Assembly: GCF_022271435.1 (NCBI RefSeq)
Contig: NZ_JAFIQY010000012.1
Span: 62,001 to 126,000 of the forward strand
DNA from: Streptomyces monomycini
GTDB lineage: Bacteria > Actinomycetota > Actinomycetes > Streptomycetales > Streptomycetaceae
Direction of reading: 5' to 3'
DNA length: 64,000 nt
The notes beneath the pieces were generated by a model that saw only the letters and a list, made by a program, of their open reading frames with translations, did not search any database and had not been told where the DNA came from. The first letter of the stretch is position 1; every line of letters starts with the position of its first letter. The translations under genes were made by a program, and so were the position numbers. Shown here one piece after another: positions 51,378 through 59,426 of the stretch.

Positions 51378-52454
51378 TCACAGCGTCGTGAGCCGTACAC
51401 ACTCCTCGACGACCGCCCGCAGGCTGCCCGTACGGCGCAGCCGCTCCCGCTGGATGTGCGCTCCGTTGCCGCGGCCCATCAGGGTGTCCAGGCGCTCCTT
51501 GGCGAGCCCCAGGTCACCGGAGTCCTCCAGCGCCTCGCCGACATGGTCGAGCAGGGCGCGGACCACGGCCTCGGCGGGCGCCGGGGTCCAGGTGAGCGGG
51601 TGGATGAGGCGGCCGGACAGCCCGGACCGGCCGGCCCGCCAGGTCGCCAGCCGCAACAGGCCGATCCCGGCCGGGTCCGGCGGCTCGCCCGCGCGCCACG
51701 CGCGGGCCGCGGTCTCCACCAGCCCGCGGGTGAGAGCGGCGATCAGCACCGTGTCGTCGGATTGCAGGCAGACGTCGGCCACCCTGATCTCGACGGTGGG
51801 GTAGTGCCGCGACAGCCGGGCGTCGAAGTAGATCATGCCCTCGTCCAGCAGGGTCGCGGTCGCCAGCATCTCCTGCACCCGCCGGTGGTAGTTCTCCGCG
51901 CAGCCGAACAGCTCCACCGGCCCGGACGACGGCCAGCGGCCCCACACCCGGCTCCGGTAGCTGCTGTACCGGGTGTCCTTGCCCTGCCAGAAGGGCGAGT
52001 TGGCGCTCAGGGCGAGCAGCGTCGGCAGCCACGGGCGGATGCGGTCCAGCACGGCCACGCCCTCGTCGTCCGACTCGACGGACACATGGATGTGGCAGCC
52101 GCAGGCGAGCTGTTCCTGCGCGGTGCGGCCGAACTCCTCGGCCAGCCGCTGGTACCGCTCGTCGAAATTGAGGGACGGGACGACGGGCAGCGGCGAGGTG
52201 GCCAGGGCCACCAGTTCCGTACCGGCCCGGCGGGCCTGGCGCGCCGCCTCGCCGCGCCAGTGGGCGACCTCCGCCGCCAGGTCCTCCATCAGCAGCCGGG
52301 GGCGGGTCGCGATCTCCAGCTGCTCGCGGTGCAGTTCCTTGTCCAGGGTGGAATCGGCCGGGGCCGAGGCCAGTACGGTCCCGGAGGCAGCTCGCGGCTG
52401 CCCTGAGTGCGGGTCCACCAGGAGAAGCTCTTCTTCCACTCCCACACTCCGCAT
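51378..52454 (-). CDS. YbdK-type carboxylate-amine ligase, glutamate-cysteine ligase family 2
   Basis: A 358-residue GCS2-family protein. The N-terminus MRSVGVEEELLLVDPHSGQP is the hallmark of YbdK-like ligases; further markers are CGCHIHVSV, LALSANSPFWQGKDTRYSSYRS and PTVEIRVADVCL. The family joins glutamate to an amine through an acyl phosphate; YbdK itself has only weak gamma-glutamylcysteine activity, and actinobacteria usually make mycothiol instead. GAGAGG precedes ATG 52454. It is upstream of the SpaB_C pair on the same strand, so the three may form one unit around glutamyl chemistry; that link is speculative. Confidence 0.88.
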   Translation of the reverse strand: MRSVGVEEELLLVDPHSGQPRAASGTVLASAPADSTLDKELHREQLEIATRPRLLMEDLAAEVAHWRGEAARQARRAGTELVALATSPLPVVPSLNFDERYQRLAEEFGRTAQEQLACGCHIHVSVESDDEGVAVLDRIRPWLPTLLALSANSPFWQGKDTRYSSYRSRVWGRWPSSGPVELFGCAENYHRRVQEMLATATLLDEGMIYFDARLSRHYPTVEIRVADVCLQSDDTVLIAALTRGLVETAARAWRAGEPPDPAGIGLLRLATWRAGRSGLSGRLIHPLTWTPAPAEAVVRALLDHVGEALEDSGDLGLAKERLDTLMGRGNGAHIQRERLRRTGSLRAVVEECVRLTTL

Positions 52455-52480
52455 ACGACAGCCTCTCTCGACCGGCGACG

Positions 52481-52512
52481 GTCAGCAGGACGGCTTTTTC
52501 GTGTCTGCTGAC
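52481..52512 (-). promoter_or_regulatory. Inverted repeat in the leader of the YbdK-type gene
   Basis: GTCAGCAG (52481-52488) and CTGCTGAC (52505-52512) are perfect 8-bp inverted arms 16 bases apart, 27 bases before the start codon. The spacing suits a dimeric repressor or an RNA hairpin. No regulator is adjacent. Confidence 0.4.
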
Positions 52513-52693
52513 ATGGGAAACGCTCGCGCGACATGGCACAAGGGGTCGGGCGGCCACGGAGTGGCGCGATGCGGGCGGGCGCGGGCGGCCGCGTCCACAG
52601 GCCGGTGCGCGGTCGGTCGGACACCCGCACAAGCCGGGCCGTACCTGCTCTGATGGAGGGGCACGGGACGCGGCGGACGAAGGGGGCGGGCCC

Positions 52694-53506
52694 ATGCCGG
52701 TGGTGCGGACCAACGGGATCAGTCTCGACTACGAGGAGTACGGTGCCGGGGAGCCGGTCGTGATGGTCACCGGGACCGGCGCGCCGGGACGGGTGTGGCG
52801 TGCGCACCAGGTGCCCGCCCTGACCGCGGCCGGGTACCGGGTGATCACGTTCGACCACCGGGGCCTCGCGCCGGACGGTGCGTCCGAACAGCCCTTCACC
52901 CTCGACGACATGGCGGCCGACCTAGCCGGTCTGCTGGCCCACGTCAGCCCCGGACCCTGCCGCGTGGTGGGCTTCTCGCTGGGCTCGGTCGTCGTGCAGG
53001 AACTGCTCGTGGCCCGGCCGGAGCTGGTCCGCAGGGCCGTGCTGATGGCGACCATCGGCCGGGCGGACACACTGGTCCGCGCCATGGCGGCGGCCGAGAT
53101 CGACCTGTGCGACAGCGGGGTCGCGCTCCCGCCCCGGTACGCGGCGTACGTCCAGGCGTTGCAGTACCTGTCGGGGGAGACGCTCGGCGATCCGGACCGG
53201 CTGCGCGGCTGGCTGGACGTGTTCGAGATGACGGCGACGGTGAGTTTCGCCGGCCTGCGCGGGCAGCTCGGACTTCAGGTGATCGAGGACCGGCGGGCCG
53301 CCTACCGGCACATCCGGTGTCCGTGTCTGGTCGTCGGATTCGCGGACGACCGGGTCGTCAGGCCGCGGCTGGCCGAGGAAGTGGCCGCGTGCATTCCCGG
53401 CTGCCGGTACACCGAGATATCCGGGTGCGGCCATTTCGGCTATCTGGAAAAGCCCGGTCCGGTGAATTCCGCGATCATTGATTTCTTCGCGGAACCGGAC
53501 CGCTGA
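52694..53506 (+). CDS. Alpha/beta hydrolase
   Basis: A 270-residue serine hydrolase. The fold is complete: VVMVTGTGAPGRVW (oxyanion region, with GTG in place of HG), VITFDHRGL, nucleophile elbow VGFSLGS, acid in VGFADDRVV, and histidine in SGCGHFGYLEKP. The spacing matches homoserine-acetyltransferase-like and pimeloyl-ester-esterase-like hydrolases. There is no signal peptide. It converges with the acyl-activating ligase gene. Nothing in the sequence fixes the substrate. It could be a discrete editing thioesterase, but the gene is 12 kb from the PKS. Confidence 0.88.
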   Translation: MPVVRTNGISLDYEEYGAGEPVVMVTGTGAPGRVWRAHQVPALTAAGYRVITFDHRGLAPDGASEQPFTLDDMAADLAGLLAHVSPGPCRVVGFSLGSVVVQELLVARPELVRRAVLMATIGRADTLVRAMAAAEIDLCDSGVALPPRYAAYVQALQYLSGETLGDPDRLRGWLDVFEMTATVSFAGLRGQLGLQVIEDRRAAYRHIRCPCLVVGFADDRVVRPRLAEEVAACIPGCRYTEISGCGHFGYLEKPGPVNSAIIDFFAEPDR

Positions 53507-53535
53507 AGGGGTGCCGGCGAAAGAGCCGGAACATC

Positions 53536-53571
53536 CGGTCCCGGCCTTTTCGGCCGGCGGCGGCCGGGACC
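53536..53571. terminator. Hairpin between hydrolase and acyl-activating ligase genes
   Basis: CCGGTCCCGGCC (53536-53547) pairs perfectly with GGCCGGGACCGG (53560-53571) over a 12-base loop starting TTTT. It lies between convergent genes, 30 bases after one stop and 24 after the other. Confidence 0.75.
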
Positions 53572-53594
53572 GGTACGGGCCGTACCCGGCCCGT

Positions 53595-55154
53595 TCACGC
53601 GCCGAGTACGGCCCGGATGCGCTTCTTGTCCGGCTTGCCGACCGGTGTCAGCGGGATCTCGGTGACCAGGTGCAGCCCGGTGGGCGCGTACATCGCACCC
53701 TTGTGGCGGGTGACGAAGCCCCGCAGCCGGTCCAGGTCCAGCGAGTGTTCCGGCGCGGGGACGACCGCGACGTGCACCTCCTCGCCGGCGTCCGCGCGGC
53801 GCACGCCGAACGCCGCGCAGTGGGCGACGGCCGGGTGGGTGAGCAGCAGGTCCTCCAGCTCGCTGGTGTAGACGTGGCCGCCCACCACGATGATCATGTC
53901 CTTGAGCCGGTCGACGAGGTACAGATAGCCCTGGTGGTCGAGGTAGCCCAGGTCGCCGGTGTGCACCCACCCGTCCCGCAGCACCTCGGCGGTGAGGCCG
54001 GGCTGCTTCCAGTAGCCGGTCATGGCCTGGCCGGAACGGACCCGGATCTCGCCCACCGACCCGACGGGGACGGGCGCGCCCCGCTCGTCGTGGATGACGA
54101 CCTCGACGCCCGGGATCACCCGGCCCACCGTGGCCTGCCCCTCCGGGGACATGTTCCGGTGCTCGTCCGGGCCGATGACGGTGATGTGGCCCGCCTCGGA
54201 CTGGCCGTAGCCGCCGAACAGCACCGCGCCGAAGGCCTCGTGCGCCTGCCGCAGCCGTGTCGGTGAGGCGGCGCAGCCGCCGTAGGTGATCCGCTGGACG
54301 CTGGACAGGTCGGTGCCGGCCAGGCCGGGGTGGTCGAGCAGGCGGTAGATCAGCGGGGGCAGCAGCCACAGGTGGGTGATGCGCTCGCGCTCGACGGCGG
54401 CGAGCACCTCGCCGGGGTCGAAGGCGTGCTGGAGCACGACGGAGCCGCCGGCCAGGAAGGTGGCGTCGGCGATGTTGCCGGCCACGTGCGCGAGGGTGGT
54501 GCAGGCCAGGAAGCGCGGCGGCTCGCCCGCGCCGAGGGAGCCGAAGGCGAGCATGTCCTGGTAGGGGCCGTGCGCCATGCGCACACCCTTGGGGACGCCG
54601 GTGGTGCCGCCGGTGTGGCGTATGCACCAGTCGTCCTCGGGGCGCGCCGCGCTCCGAACGGGACGGGGCTCGTGGCGTGCGGCACGCGCGAGCAGGTCCT
54701 GGCCGTGCGGGCCGGGGCCGAAGGAGAGGACGTACGGGGGCCGGGCGCGGGCGAGCAGGCTCTCGGTGGCGTCCGGCAGGTCCGGGTCGATCAGCAGCAG
54801 CTCGGTGTCGACGCTCTCCGCGATGTGGGCGAGCGTCTCGGGGGCCATGCCCTGGTACAGGAAGACGGCCCGGGCGCCGAGCAGATTGGCGGCGTACCGC
54901 GCGGTGAGGGCCTCCGGCCGGTTCCCGGAGAGCAGAGACACGGTGCTGCCGCGCCCGATGCCCCAGCCGGACAGCTCCCGCGCCATGCGGTACACGCTGT
55001 CGCGGAATTCCCCGGCGGTGACCTCCCGGCCGTCCGCCGTGGTGATGACGGGACGGTCCGGAGTTTCCGCCAGGACGGCGAGGAGGGATTCGACGTAGGA
55101 GCGGAAGCCGTGCGTCGGGGAATTCACCTCTGCGGCAAGGAATTCGGTGGTCAT
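53595..55154 (-). CDS. Acyl-CoA synthetase/AMP-dependent ligase (ANL superfamily)
   Basis: A 519-residue adenylate-forming enzyme. Visible motifs are the P-loop HTGGTTGVPKGVRMAHG, GGYGQSEAG (A5-like), DGWVHTGDLGYLD, DRLKDMIIVVGGHVYTSELE and the final PVGKPDKKRIRA with the catalytic lysine. It lacks a carrier domain, so it should form an acyl-CoA or load a separate carrier. ATG 55154 has GGGAGAC upstream; a TTG 18 codons earlier is less likely. Substrate is unresolved: the family includes fatty-acyl, aryl and long-chain ligases. It is convergent with the alpha/beta hydrolase, and TTGTTA / TAATCG upstream of its start may be its promoter. Confidence 0.88.
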   Translation of the reverse strand: MTTEFLAAEVNSPTHGFRSYVESLLAVLAETPDRPVITTADGREVTAGEFRDSVYRMARELSGWGIGRGSTVSLLSGNRPEALTARYAANLLGARAVFLYQGMAPETLAHIAESVDTELLLIDPDLPDATESLLARARPPYVLSFGPGPHGQDLLARAARHEPRPVRSAARPEDDWCIRHTGGTTGVPKGVRMAHGPYQDMLAFGSLGAGEPPRFLACTTLAHVAGNIADATFLAGGSVVLQHAFDPGEVLAAVERERITHLWLLPPLIYRLLDHPGLAGTDLSSVQRITYGGCAASPTRLRQAHEAFGAVLFGGYGQSEAGHITVIGPDEHRNMSPEGQATVGRVIPGVEVVIHDERGAPVPVGSVGEIRVRSGQAMTGYWKQPGLTAEVLRDGWVHTGDLGYLDHQGYLYLVDRLKDMIIVVGGHVYTSELEDLLLTHPAVAHCAAFGVRRADAGEEVHVAVVPAPEHSLDLDRLRGFVTRHKGAMYAPTGLHLVTEIPLTPVGKPDKKRIRAVLGA

Positions 55155-55326
55155 GAAGTATGTCTCCCTACTGATGTAGGCGATTACCACTTCTCGGTAA
55201 GTTAACAACTGGTTGCCGTATGAAGGTGTCCTGCCGATGAACAGCGTGTGATGTCTGAAAAGTGTCTGGCGTGGCGCGCTTGCTCATGCATGGAGGGGCT
55301 GAGGTGCGGTACGGCATGACGTACGC

Positions 55327-55383
55327 CACACGGCCCGGGCGGTCTCCCCTCGGTGGGACGGCAGGGGAGGCCCGGGCCGTGTG
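55327..55383 (-). terminator. Extended two-part hairpin after the DUF305 gene
   Basis: A 14-bp perfect stem built on ACACGGCCCGGGC (55328-55340) and GCCCGGGCCGTGT (55370-55382) encloses a second stem, CTCCCCT (55344-55350) with AGGGGAG (55363-55369). It starts 24 bases past the DUF305 stop and is among the strongest terminators in the window. Confidence 0.85.
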
Positions 55384-55406
55384 CCGGTGTGCCGTGGCGG
55401 GGCGGG

Positions 55407-56102
55407 TCAGCGGGACGAGAGCCGGTCGCGGACCGCCTTGAGCTGGGCCACCTGCGCCGACTGGCTCCGTACGACGGAGTCGGCGAGCTGCTTCGCGCCC
55501 GTGTCCCGGCCCAGTTTGCGCTCGGTGCGCGCCATCTGGATCGCGCCTTCGTGGTGGCTGATCATCATCTCGGTGAACTTCCGGTCGAAGGCGGCGCCCT
55601 CGGCGTCCTTCAGGGCGGCCATGTCCTGGTCGGACACCATCCCGTCCATGTCCGACTCGTCCCGTCCGACCTGCCCGTGGTCCATGCCGTGCGGACTGTG
55701 CTCGGCGGAGGGCGACCCCGGGTCGCCGGAGCCGGTCGCCGCCGCCTCCGGCTCGCCCCAGGACCGCAGCCACCCTCGCATGGTGGCGATCTCGGCGGTC
55801 TGCTCCTTCGAGATCGCCGCCGCCAGGCTCTTGACCTCCTGGTCGGAGGCGCGGGCACCGGCCGGTTCCGTCATCTCCACGGCCTGCCGGTGGTGCGGGA
55901 TCATCCGCTGCATGAACCGTACGTCCGCGTCGTTGTGCGCGGCGTCCGTGCGAGAACCGCTGGGGGACGCCGCGGCGGAGCCGCTCGCCGTCCGCGGCCC
56001 GCCGCCGTCGTCGCCGCCGCAGGCCGCAAGGGCCAGCGCCCCGGCGGCAAGGGCACCGGCCAGTGCGGTACGGCGACAGGGAAGTCGCTCGCGTCGATGC
56101 AT
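55407..56102 (-). CDS. DUF305 (CopM-like) lipoprotein
   Basis: A 231-residue exported lipoprotein: charged N-terminus, hydrophobic core and lipobox LAAC with C28 as lipidation site. Two DUF305 half-domains follow, each with a double-histidine helix: VRFMQRMIPHHRQAVEM (near 65) and FTEMMISHHEGAIQMA (near 180). Between them is a Met/His-rich stretch (HSPHGMDHGQ, DMDGM). DUF305 proteins are four-helix, ferritin-like and some bind copper; the Met/His segment supports metal binding here. Cellular role unknown. It stands alone between two terminators, so it is a single-gene unit. Confidence 0.88.
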   Translation of the reverse strand: MHRRERLPCRRTALAGALAAGALALAACGGDDGGGPRTASGSAAASPSGSRTDAAHNDADVRFMQRMIPHHRQAVEMTEPAGARASDQEVKSLAAAISKEQTAEIATMRGWLRSWGEPEAAATGSGDPGSPSAEHSPHGMDHGQVGRDESDMDGMVSDQDMAALKDAEGAAFDRKFTEMMISHHEGAIQMARTERKLGRDTGAKQLADSVVRSQSAQVAQLKAVRDRLSSR

Positions 56103-56295
56103 GATGCGCCCACCTCGATCTCTCTGCGCGCGGAGAACACCCCGCGCGCGCGTCGGCCTACGCCCGCATTACCGACACGCGCGGAGAAGCGAAGCGCACG
56201 GCGACGCGGCACGCCGCGAAGTGATGAGGGGAGGGGCACGTGGTTGACCGGGACGCGGGGCTGAGGCCGGCCGTCGCGCGGTGTCACGAGGACGA

Positions 56296-56329
56296 GGAGG
56301 GGCGGCCGGCCGTCGCCGCCCGCCCCTCC
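56296..56329 (-). terminator. Hairpin just after the CBS-BON gene
   Basis: GGAGGGGCGG (56296-56305) pairs perfectly with CCGCCCCTCC (56320-56329) across a 14-base loop, 7 bases beyond the CBS-BON stop codon on the minus strand. Confidence 0.7.
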
Positions 56330-56335
56330 CGCGCT

Positions 56336-57010
56336 TCAGGGGCTGCCGTCGCCCCTGAGCCGCATGTCGACGTCGACCACCCCTTCGACGGCCCGGGCGA
56401 GACGCGCGGCCACCGGTATGAGCGAGGTGTCGGCGATGGCCCCGGCGAGGGTGACGATGCCCTCGGACACCTCCACCCGCACCTCCTGCCGCCGGGACGC
56501 GAAGAGCTGGCCGACGACCGTCCGCCGCACCTCCTCGGCGATGTCGTCGTCCTCGCGCAGGAAGACCTTGAGGAGGTCGCTGCGGCTGACGACTCCTTCG
56601 AGCCTGCCGAGGGCGTCCACCACCGGCATCCGTTTGATCCGGTACCAGGCCATGGTGCGGGCCGCCTGGGCGAGGCTGGCGTCCGCGTGCACGGTGACGG
56701 CGGGCGCCGTCATCAGCTCGTCGGCGGTGACACCGCCGGACTTGATCAGGGCGTCCAGGACGCGCATCTGCTCGATGCGTGAGGGGGTGTGGTCGCGGAA
56801 CTCCTCCTTGGGCAGCAGATCGGCCTCGGACACCACACCGACCACCCGTCCCTCCCCCTCGACGACGGGCAGGGCGCTGACCTTCCACTGCTCCATCGTG
56901 CGGACGATCTCCTTGAAGGGGGCGGCACGGCCGATACTGATCACGGTGTGGGTCATCACGTCGCCGACGGTGCGGGGGCTGTTGTTCGCCGGCGTCACGG
57001 GCTCCTGCAT
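56336..57010 (-). CDS. CBS-pair and BON domain protein
   Basis: A 224-residue cytoplasmic protein. Residues about 14-75 (VGDVMTHTVISIG; ALPVVEGEGRVVGVVSEADLL) and 96-155 (ADELMTAPAVTVHADASL; RMPVVDALGRLEGVVSRSDLL) form a CBS pair, a module that binds adenosyl ligands. A BON domain follows (about 165-220: VRVEVSEGIVTLAGAIADTSLIPVAARLARAVEGVVDVD), associated with membrane or lipid contact. ATG 57010 is chosen because AAGGAG is 6 bases upstream; a GTG directly before it and an ATG 15 codons earlier are alternatives. This domain pair is frequent in streptomycetes near stress and dormancy genes; specific function unknown. Confidence 0.9.
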   Translation of the reverse strand: MQEPVTPANNSPRTVGDVMTHTVISIGRAAPFKEIVRTMEQWKVSALPVVEGEGRVVGVVSEADLLPKEEFRDHTPSRIEQMRVLDALIKSGGVTADELMTAPAVTVHADASLAQAARTMAWYRIKRMPVVDALGRLEGVVSRSDLLKVFLREDDDIAEEVRRTVVGQLFASRRQEVRVEVSEGIVTLAGAIADTSLIPVAARLARAVEGVVDVDMRLRGDGSP

Positions 57011-57096
57011 CACGGACTCCTTCAGCGCGGGCTCCTTCCCCCCAGGGTTGTGCATCTCGGGCCCGTGCACCACACACCCGTCCACCGGCCCGCAGC

Positions 57097-57132
57097 CGGG
57101 GCCGGCGGCGTGAGGAGGATCCGCCGGCCCCG
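57097..57132 (-). terminator. Hairpin after the cyclic-nucleotide-binding gene
   Basis: A 12-bp perfect stem built on GGGGCCGGCGG (57098-57108) and CCGCCGGCCCC (57121-57131), plus a C-G pair outside, closes a 12-base loop. It separates the cyclic-nucleotide-binding gene from the CBS-BON gene on the minus strand. Confidence 0.75.
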
Positions 57133-57189
57133 ACGGCCGAAACCTGTGCCCGGGCCCCGGGCGCCCGGCCAGGGCCCGGACACAGGTGG

Positions 57190-57636
57190 TCAGCGCACGC
57201 CGCTCCCGTACGGGCCGAAGAGGTCGAGCAGCCGGGTCCGCGCGCACCGCAGCCGGTCCCCGATCACCTGGGAGTACCGGAGCACCAGCGCGTGCCCGAG
57301 CGCGGGGTCCTCCTCGCACAGCGCCCGTATCTCCCGCGCGTCGAACTCCCAGGCCCGTACGGGGCTCAGCGTCTCCGCGCCCAAGTGCCAGCTGTACGGC
57401 GGAAACAGCCAGGACCAGCCGAGCAGGTCGCCCGGGTGCAGCGTCTCGACGACCGCGGCGCGGCGGCCCGGTACCCGGAGGTCGAGCTGGACCGTTCCGG
57501 TACGCAGGATCCAGAAGCGGTCGGCCTTCCGGTCCTCCTCTAAGATCCGTGTCCCGGCAGGGAAGGACACCTCCCGGGCCCGTGCCATCAGCCGCTCACG
57601 GTGTTCCGCGGGCAGTGCACCGAGCCGTGCGTTCAT
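57190..57636 (-). CDS. Cyclic-nucleotide-binding domain protein without DNA-binding domain
   Basis: A 148-residue protein that is almost entirely one Crp/Fnr-type cNMP-binding domain: FPAGTRILEEDRKADRFWILRTGTVQLDL, HPGDLLGWSWLFPPYSWHLGAE, and a C-terminal helix LVLRYSQVIGDRLRCARTRLLDLF. The winged helix-turn-helix of Crp regulators is missing, so it should act as a sensor or partner protein. L32 is coded by TTA (57543-57541), so translation may be bldA-dependent. ATG 57636 has GAGG upstream. It is separated from the transporter ATPase by 175 bases holding a 15-bp direct repeat. Confidence 0.88.
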   Translation of the reverse strand: MNARLGALPAEHRERLMARAREVSFPAGTRILEEDRKADRFWILRTGTVQLDLRVPGRRAAVVETLHPGDLLGWSWLFPPYSWHLGAETLSPVRAWEFDAREIRALCEEDPALGHALVLRYSQVIGDRLRCARTRLLDLFGPYGSGVR

Positions 57637-57758
57637 CGTCCTCACCGCCCCACCTCCCCTTCCTGCGTGGCACCGGAGCCCGCGGCCGTACCGGGCGGGC
57701 CCTTCGGGACCAGCGGTTCCCATGTCCCAAGGATCCGCCGGGGGCGGGCGCTCCGGGA

Positions 57759-57794
57759 CGGGCCGAACAGCCCCTTCACCGGGCCGAACAGCCC
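57759..57794. repeat. 15-bp direct repeat upstream of the cyclic-nucleotide-binding gene
   Basis: CGGGCCGAACAGCCC occurs at 57759-57773 and 57780-57794, exactly 21 bases (two helical turns) apart. It lies 123-158 bases before the gene start, a good position for an activator. No other copy was noticed in the window. Confidence 0.8.
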
Positions 57795-57811
57795 TCCTGG
57801 GCCGATTTTTC

Positions 57812-59380
57812 TCAGGCCGAGGCGGCGCCTTCGCGGCGGGCCGCGGGCCGGACGACGCGTCCGGCCCGCAGGAGGTGGACGGTGTCGGTGCGGGCGGCCA
57901 CCAGGTCCAGTTGGTGGCTGACCAGGACGAGCGTCAGCCGGCGTTCGGCGCGCAGGCGGGTGAGCAGGTCCAGGACCGCGGTGGCGGTCGCCGGGTCGAG
58001 GGCGGAGGTGACCTCGTCGCACAGGAGGAGGTCCGGTTCGGTGGCGAGGGCACGGGCTATGGAGGCGCGTTGGCGCTGCCCGCCGGAGAGTTCGTGTGGG
58101 TAGCGGCGGGCGAAGTCGCGGGGGAGGCCGACGGCTTCGAGGAGAGTGCCGACCCGTTCGGGCAGGTCCGGGGCGGCGACGACGCGATGGAGCCGGAGCG
58201 GGCGAGTGAGGGTGGCGCCTATGGTGCGCGAGGGGTTGAGAGCGCCCAGAGGGTTCTGCGGGACGAACTGGATGCGCCGTTGCTGGTCGCGGCTGCGCCG
58301 GCGGGCGTTGGCGGGCAGTGGCCGGCCGTTCCAGGTCAGGCTGCCGGTCTGCGGAACCTGGAGGCCGGCGAGCGTCCGCAGGAGGGTCGTCTTGCCGCAC
58401 CCGGACGGGCCGGTGATGCCGGTGGCGGAGCCGATGGGGATGTGGAGACCGGCGCCCACCAGGGCGTGGTGGGTGTGGCCGCGGTGGGTGAAGGCGACGT
58501 GCAGGTTGTCGGCGTACAGACCGCCGGGGGCAGTCGTGGCCCCCTCGACCGAAGCCGAAGCCGAAGCCGAAGCCGAAGCAGGAGCCGGAGTCGAAGCAGG
58601 AGCAGACACGGGGGCCGAGGCCGGGGCTGGGGCCGAGGCAGCAGCGGACCGGCCCGGCGGACGGCTCTGCGCGGGCAGTGCCGCGGCGACGGGTCCGTAC
58701 GGAGCAGCCCCGCCCCCGGCGTCCAAGGCGATCACCGAATCGGCACAGGCCTCGACCACCTGCGGATCGTGGCTGGCCATGATGACGGCGAGACCGTGTG
58801 CGGCGGCCAGCCGCCGCAGCAGCGCGGTGATGTCGTCGCGCAGGTCCGCGTCGAGTCCGGCGGTGGGCTCGTCCAGCAGCAGCACGTCGGGCCGCCGGGC
58901 GAGGGCGCGGGCCAGCGCGAGCCGTCGCTGCTGCCCGCCGGACAGGGCGCCGGGGCGGTGATGGGCGAGCGGAGTGGGCAGACGGCACTCGGCCATGACC
59001 CGTTCGACGGCCTCGGGCGAGGCGTCGGCGGCCAGTTCGGTGATCAGGCGGCGGGCCGTCATCCGGGGGTCGAGGGCCGACCCCGGGTCCTGGCCCACGT
59101 AGGCGACGTGCCGGCGGCGCAGGGTGCGCAGCGCCCCGGGCGCGAGCGCCATCACGTCCTGCCCCAGCACGTCGATGCTGCCGGACGTGACGCGCGCTCC
59201 CTGCGGCAGCTCACCGATCACGGCGCGCAGCAATGTCGTTTTGCCGGAACCGGACGGTCCGGTGAGGGCGGTGATCCGGCCGCCGTGCAGGCGGAGGCTG
59301 GTGCGGCGCAGGAGCAAGGGGCCGGAGACGAGGCCGATTTCGAGGCCGGTGACGGTGACGGGCGGCGGGGAGTCGGGCAC
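57812..59380 (-). CDS. Fused dual ATPase of an oligopeptide/metal-type ABC importer
   Basis: A 522-residue protein joining two nucleotide-binding domains, the equivalents of DppD and DppF. First half: Walker A TGPSGSGKTTLL (about 40), signature ALSGGQQRRLALARAL, Walker B VLLLDEPTAGLD, H-loop MASHDPQV. Second half: GPSGCGKTTLL (about 340), ELSGGQRQRASIARAL, LLCDEVTSALD, LVSHQLDLV. The join (about 245-285) is an Ala/Ser/Pro linker with a GAAGCC repeat. Fusions of this kind occur in actinobacterial importers. With the two permeases and binding protein upstream it makes a full transporter, under iron-box control judging from 62845-62863. Confidence 0.92.
   Translation of the reverse strand: MPDSPPPVTVTGLEIGLVSGPLLLRRTSLRLHGGRITALTGPSGSGKTTLLRAVIGELPQGARVTSGSIDVLGQDVMALAPGALRTLRRRHVAYVGQDPGSALDPRMTARRLITELAADASPEAVERVMAECRLPTPLAHHRPGALSGGQQRRLALARALARRPDVLLLDEPTAGLDADLRDDITALLRRLAAAHGLAVIMASHDPQVVEACADSVIALDAGGGAAPYGPVAAALPAQSRPPGRSAAASAPAPASAPVSAPASTPAPASASASASASVEGATTAPGGLYADNLHVAFTHRGHTHHALVGAGLHIPIGSATGITGPSGCGKTTLLRTLAGLQVPQTGSLTWNGRPLPANARRRSRDQQRRIQFVPQNPLGALNPSRTIGATLTRPLRLHRVVAAPDLPERVGTLLEAVGLPRDFARRYPHELSGGQRQRASIARALATEPDLLLCDEVTSALDPATATAVLDLLTRLRAERRLTLVLVSHQLDLVAARTDTVHLLRAGRVVRPAARREGAASA
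58551..58580 (-). repeat. GAAGCC hexanucleotide repeat in the ATPase linker
   Basis: About five GAAGCC units (GGCTTC on the coding strand) encode alternating Ala-Ser between the two ATPase halves. It looks like a slippage-expanded flexible linker. Confidence 0.8.
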
Positions 59381-59426
59381 GGCGGAGTCCTGGGGAGCGG
59401 GCGCGCGAGCGCGGGGCGGCCGGAGG

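Noticed and set aside
51148..51402. N-terminal extension of the first SpaB_C protein or an embedded RiPP precursor
   Set aside because: Overlaps the end of the ligase gene, has no ribosome site and is built of 21-bp repeats; kept only as a low-interest finding.
55155..55208. TTG start 18 codons upstream for the acyl-activating ligase
   Set aside because: ATG 55154 has a good ribosome site (GGGAGAC); the extension crosses the probable promoter and adds no conserved residues.
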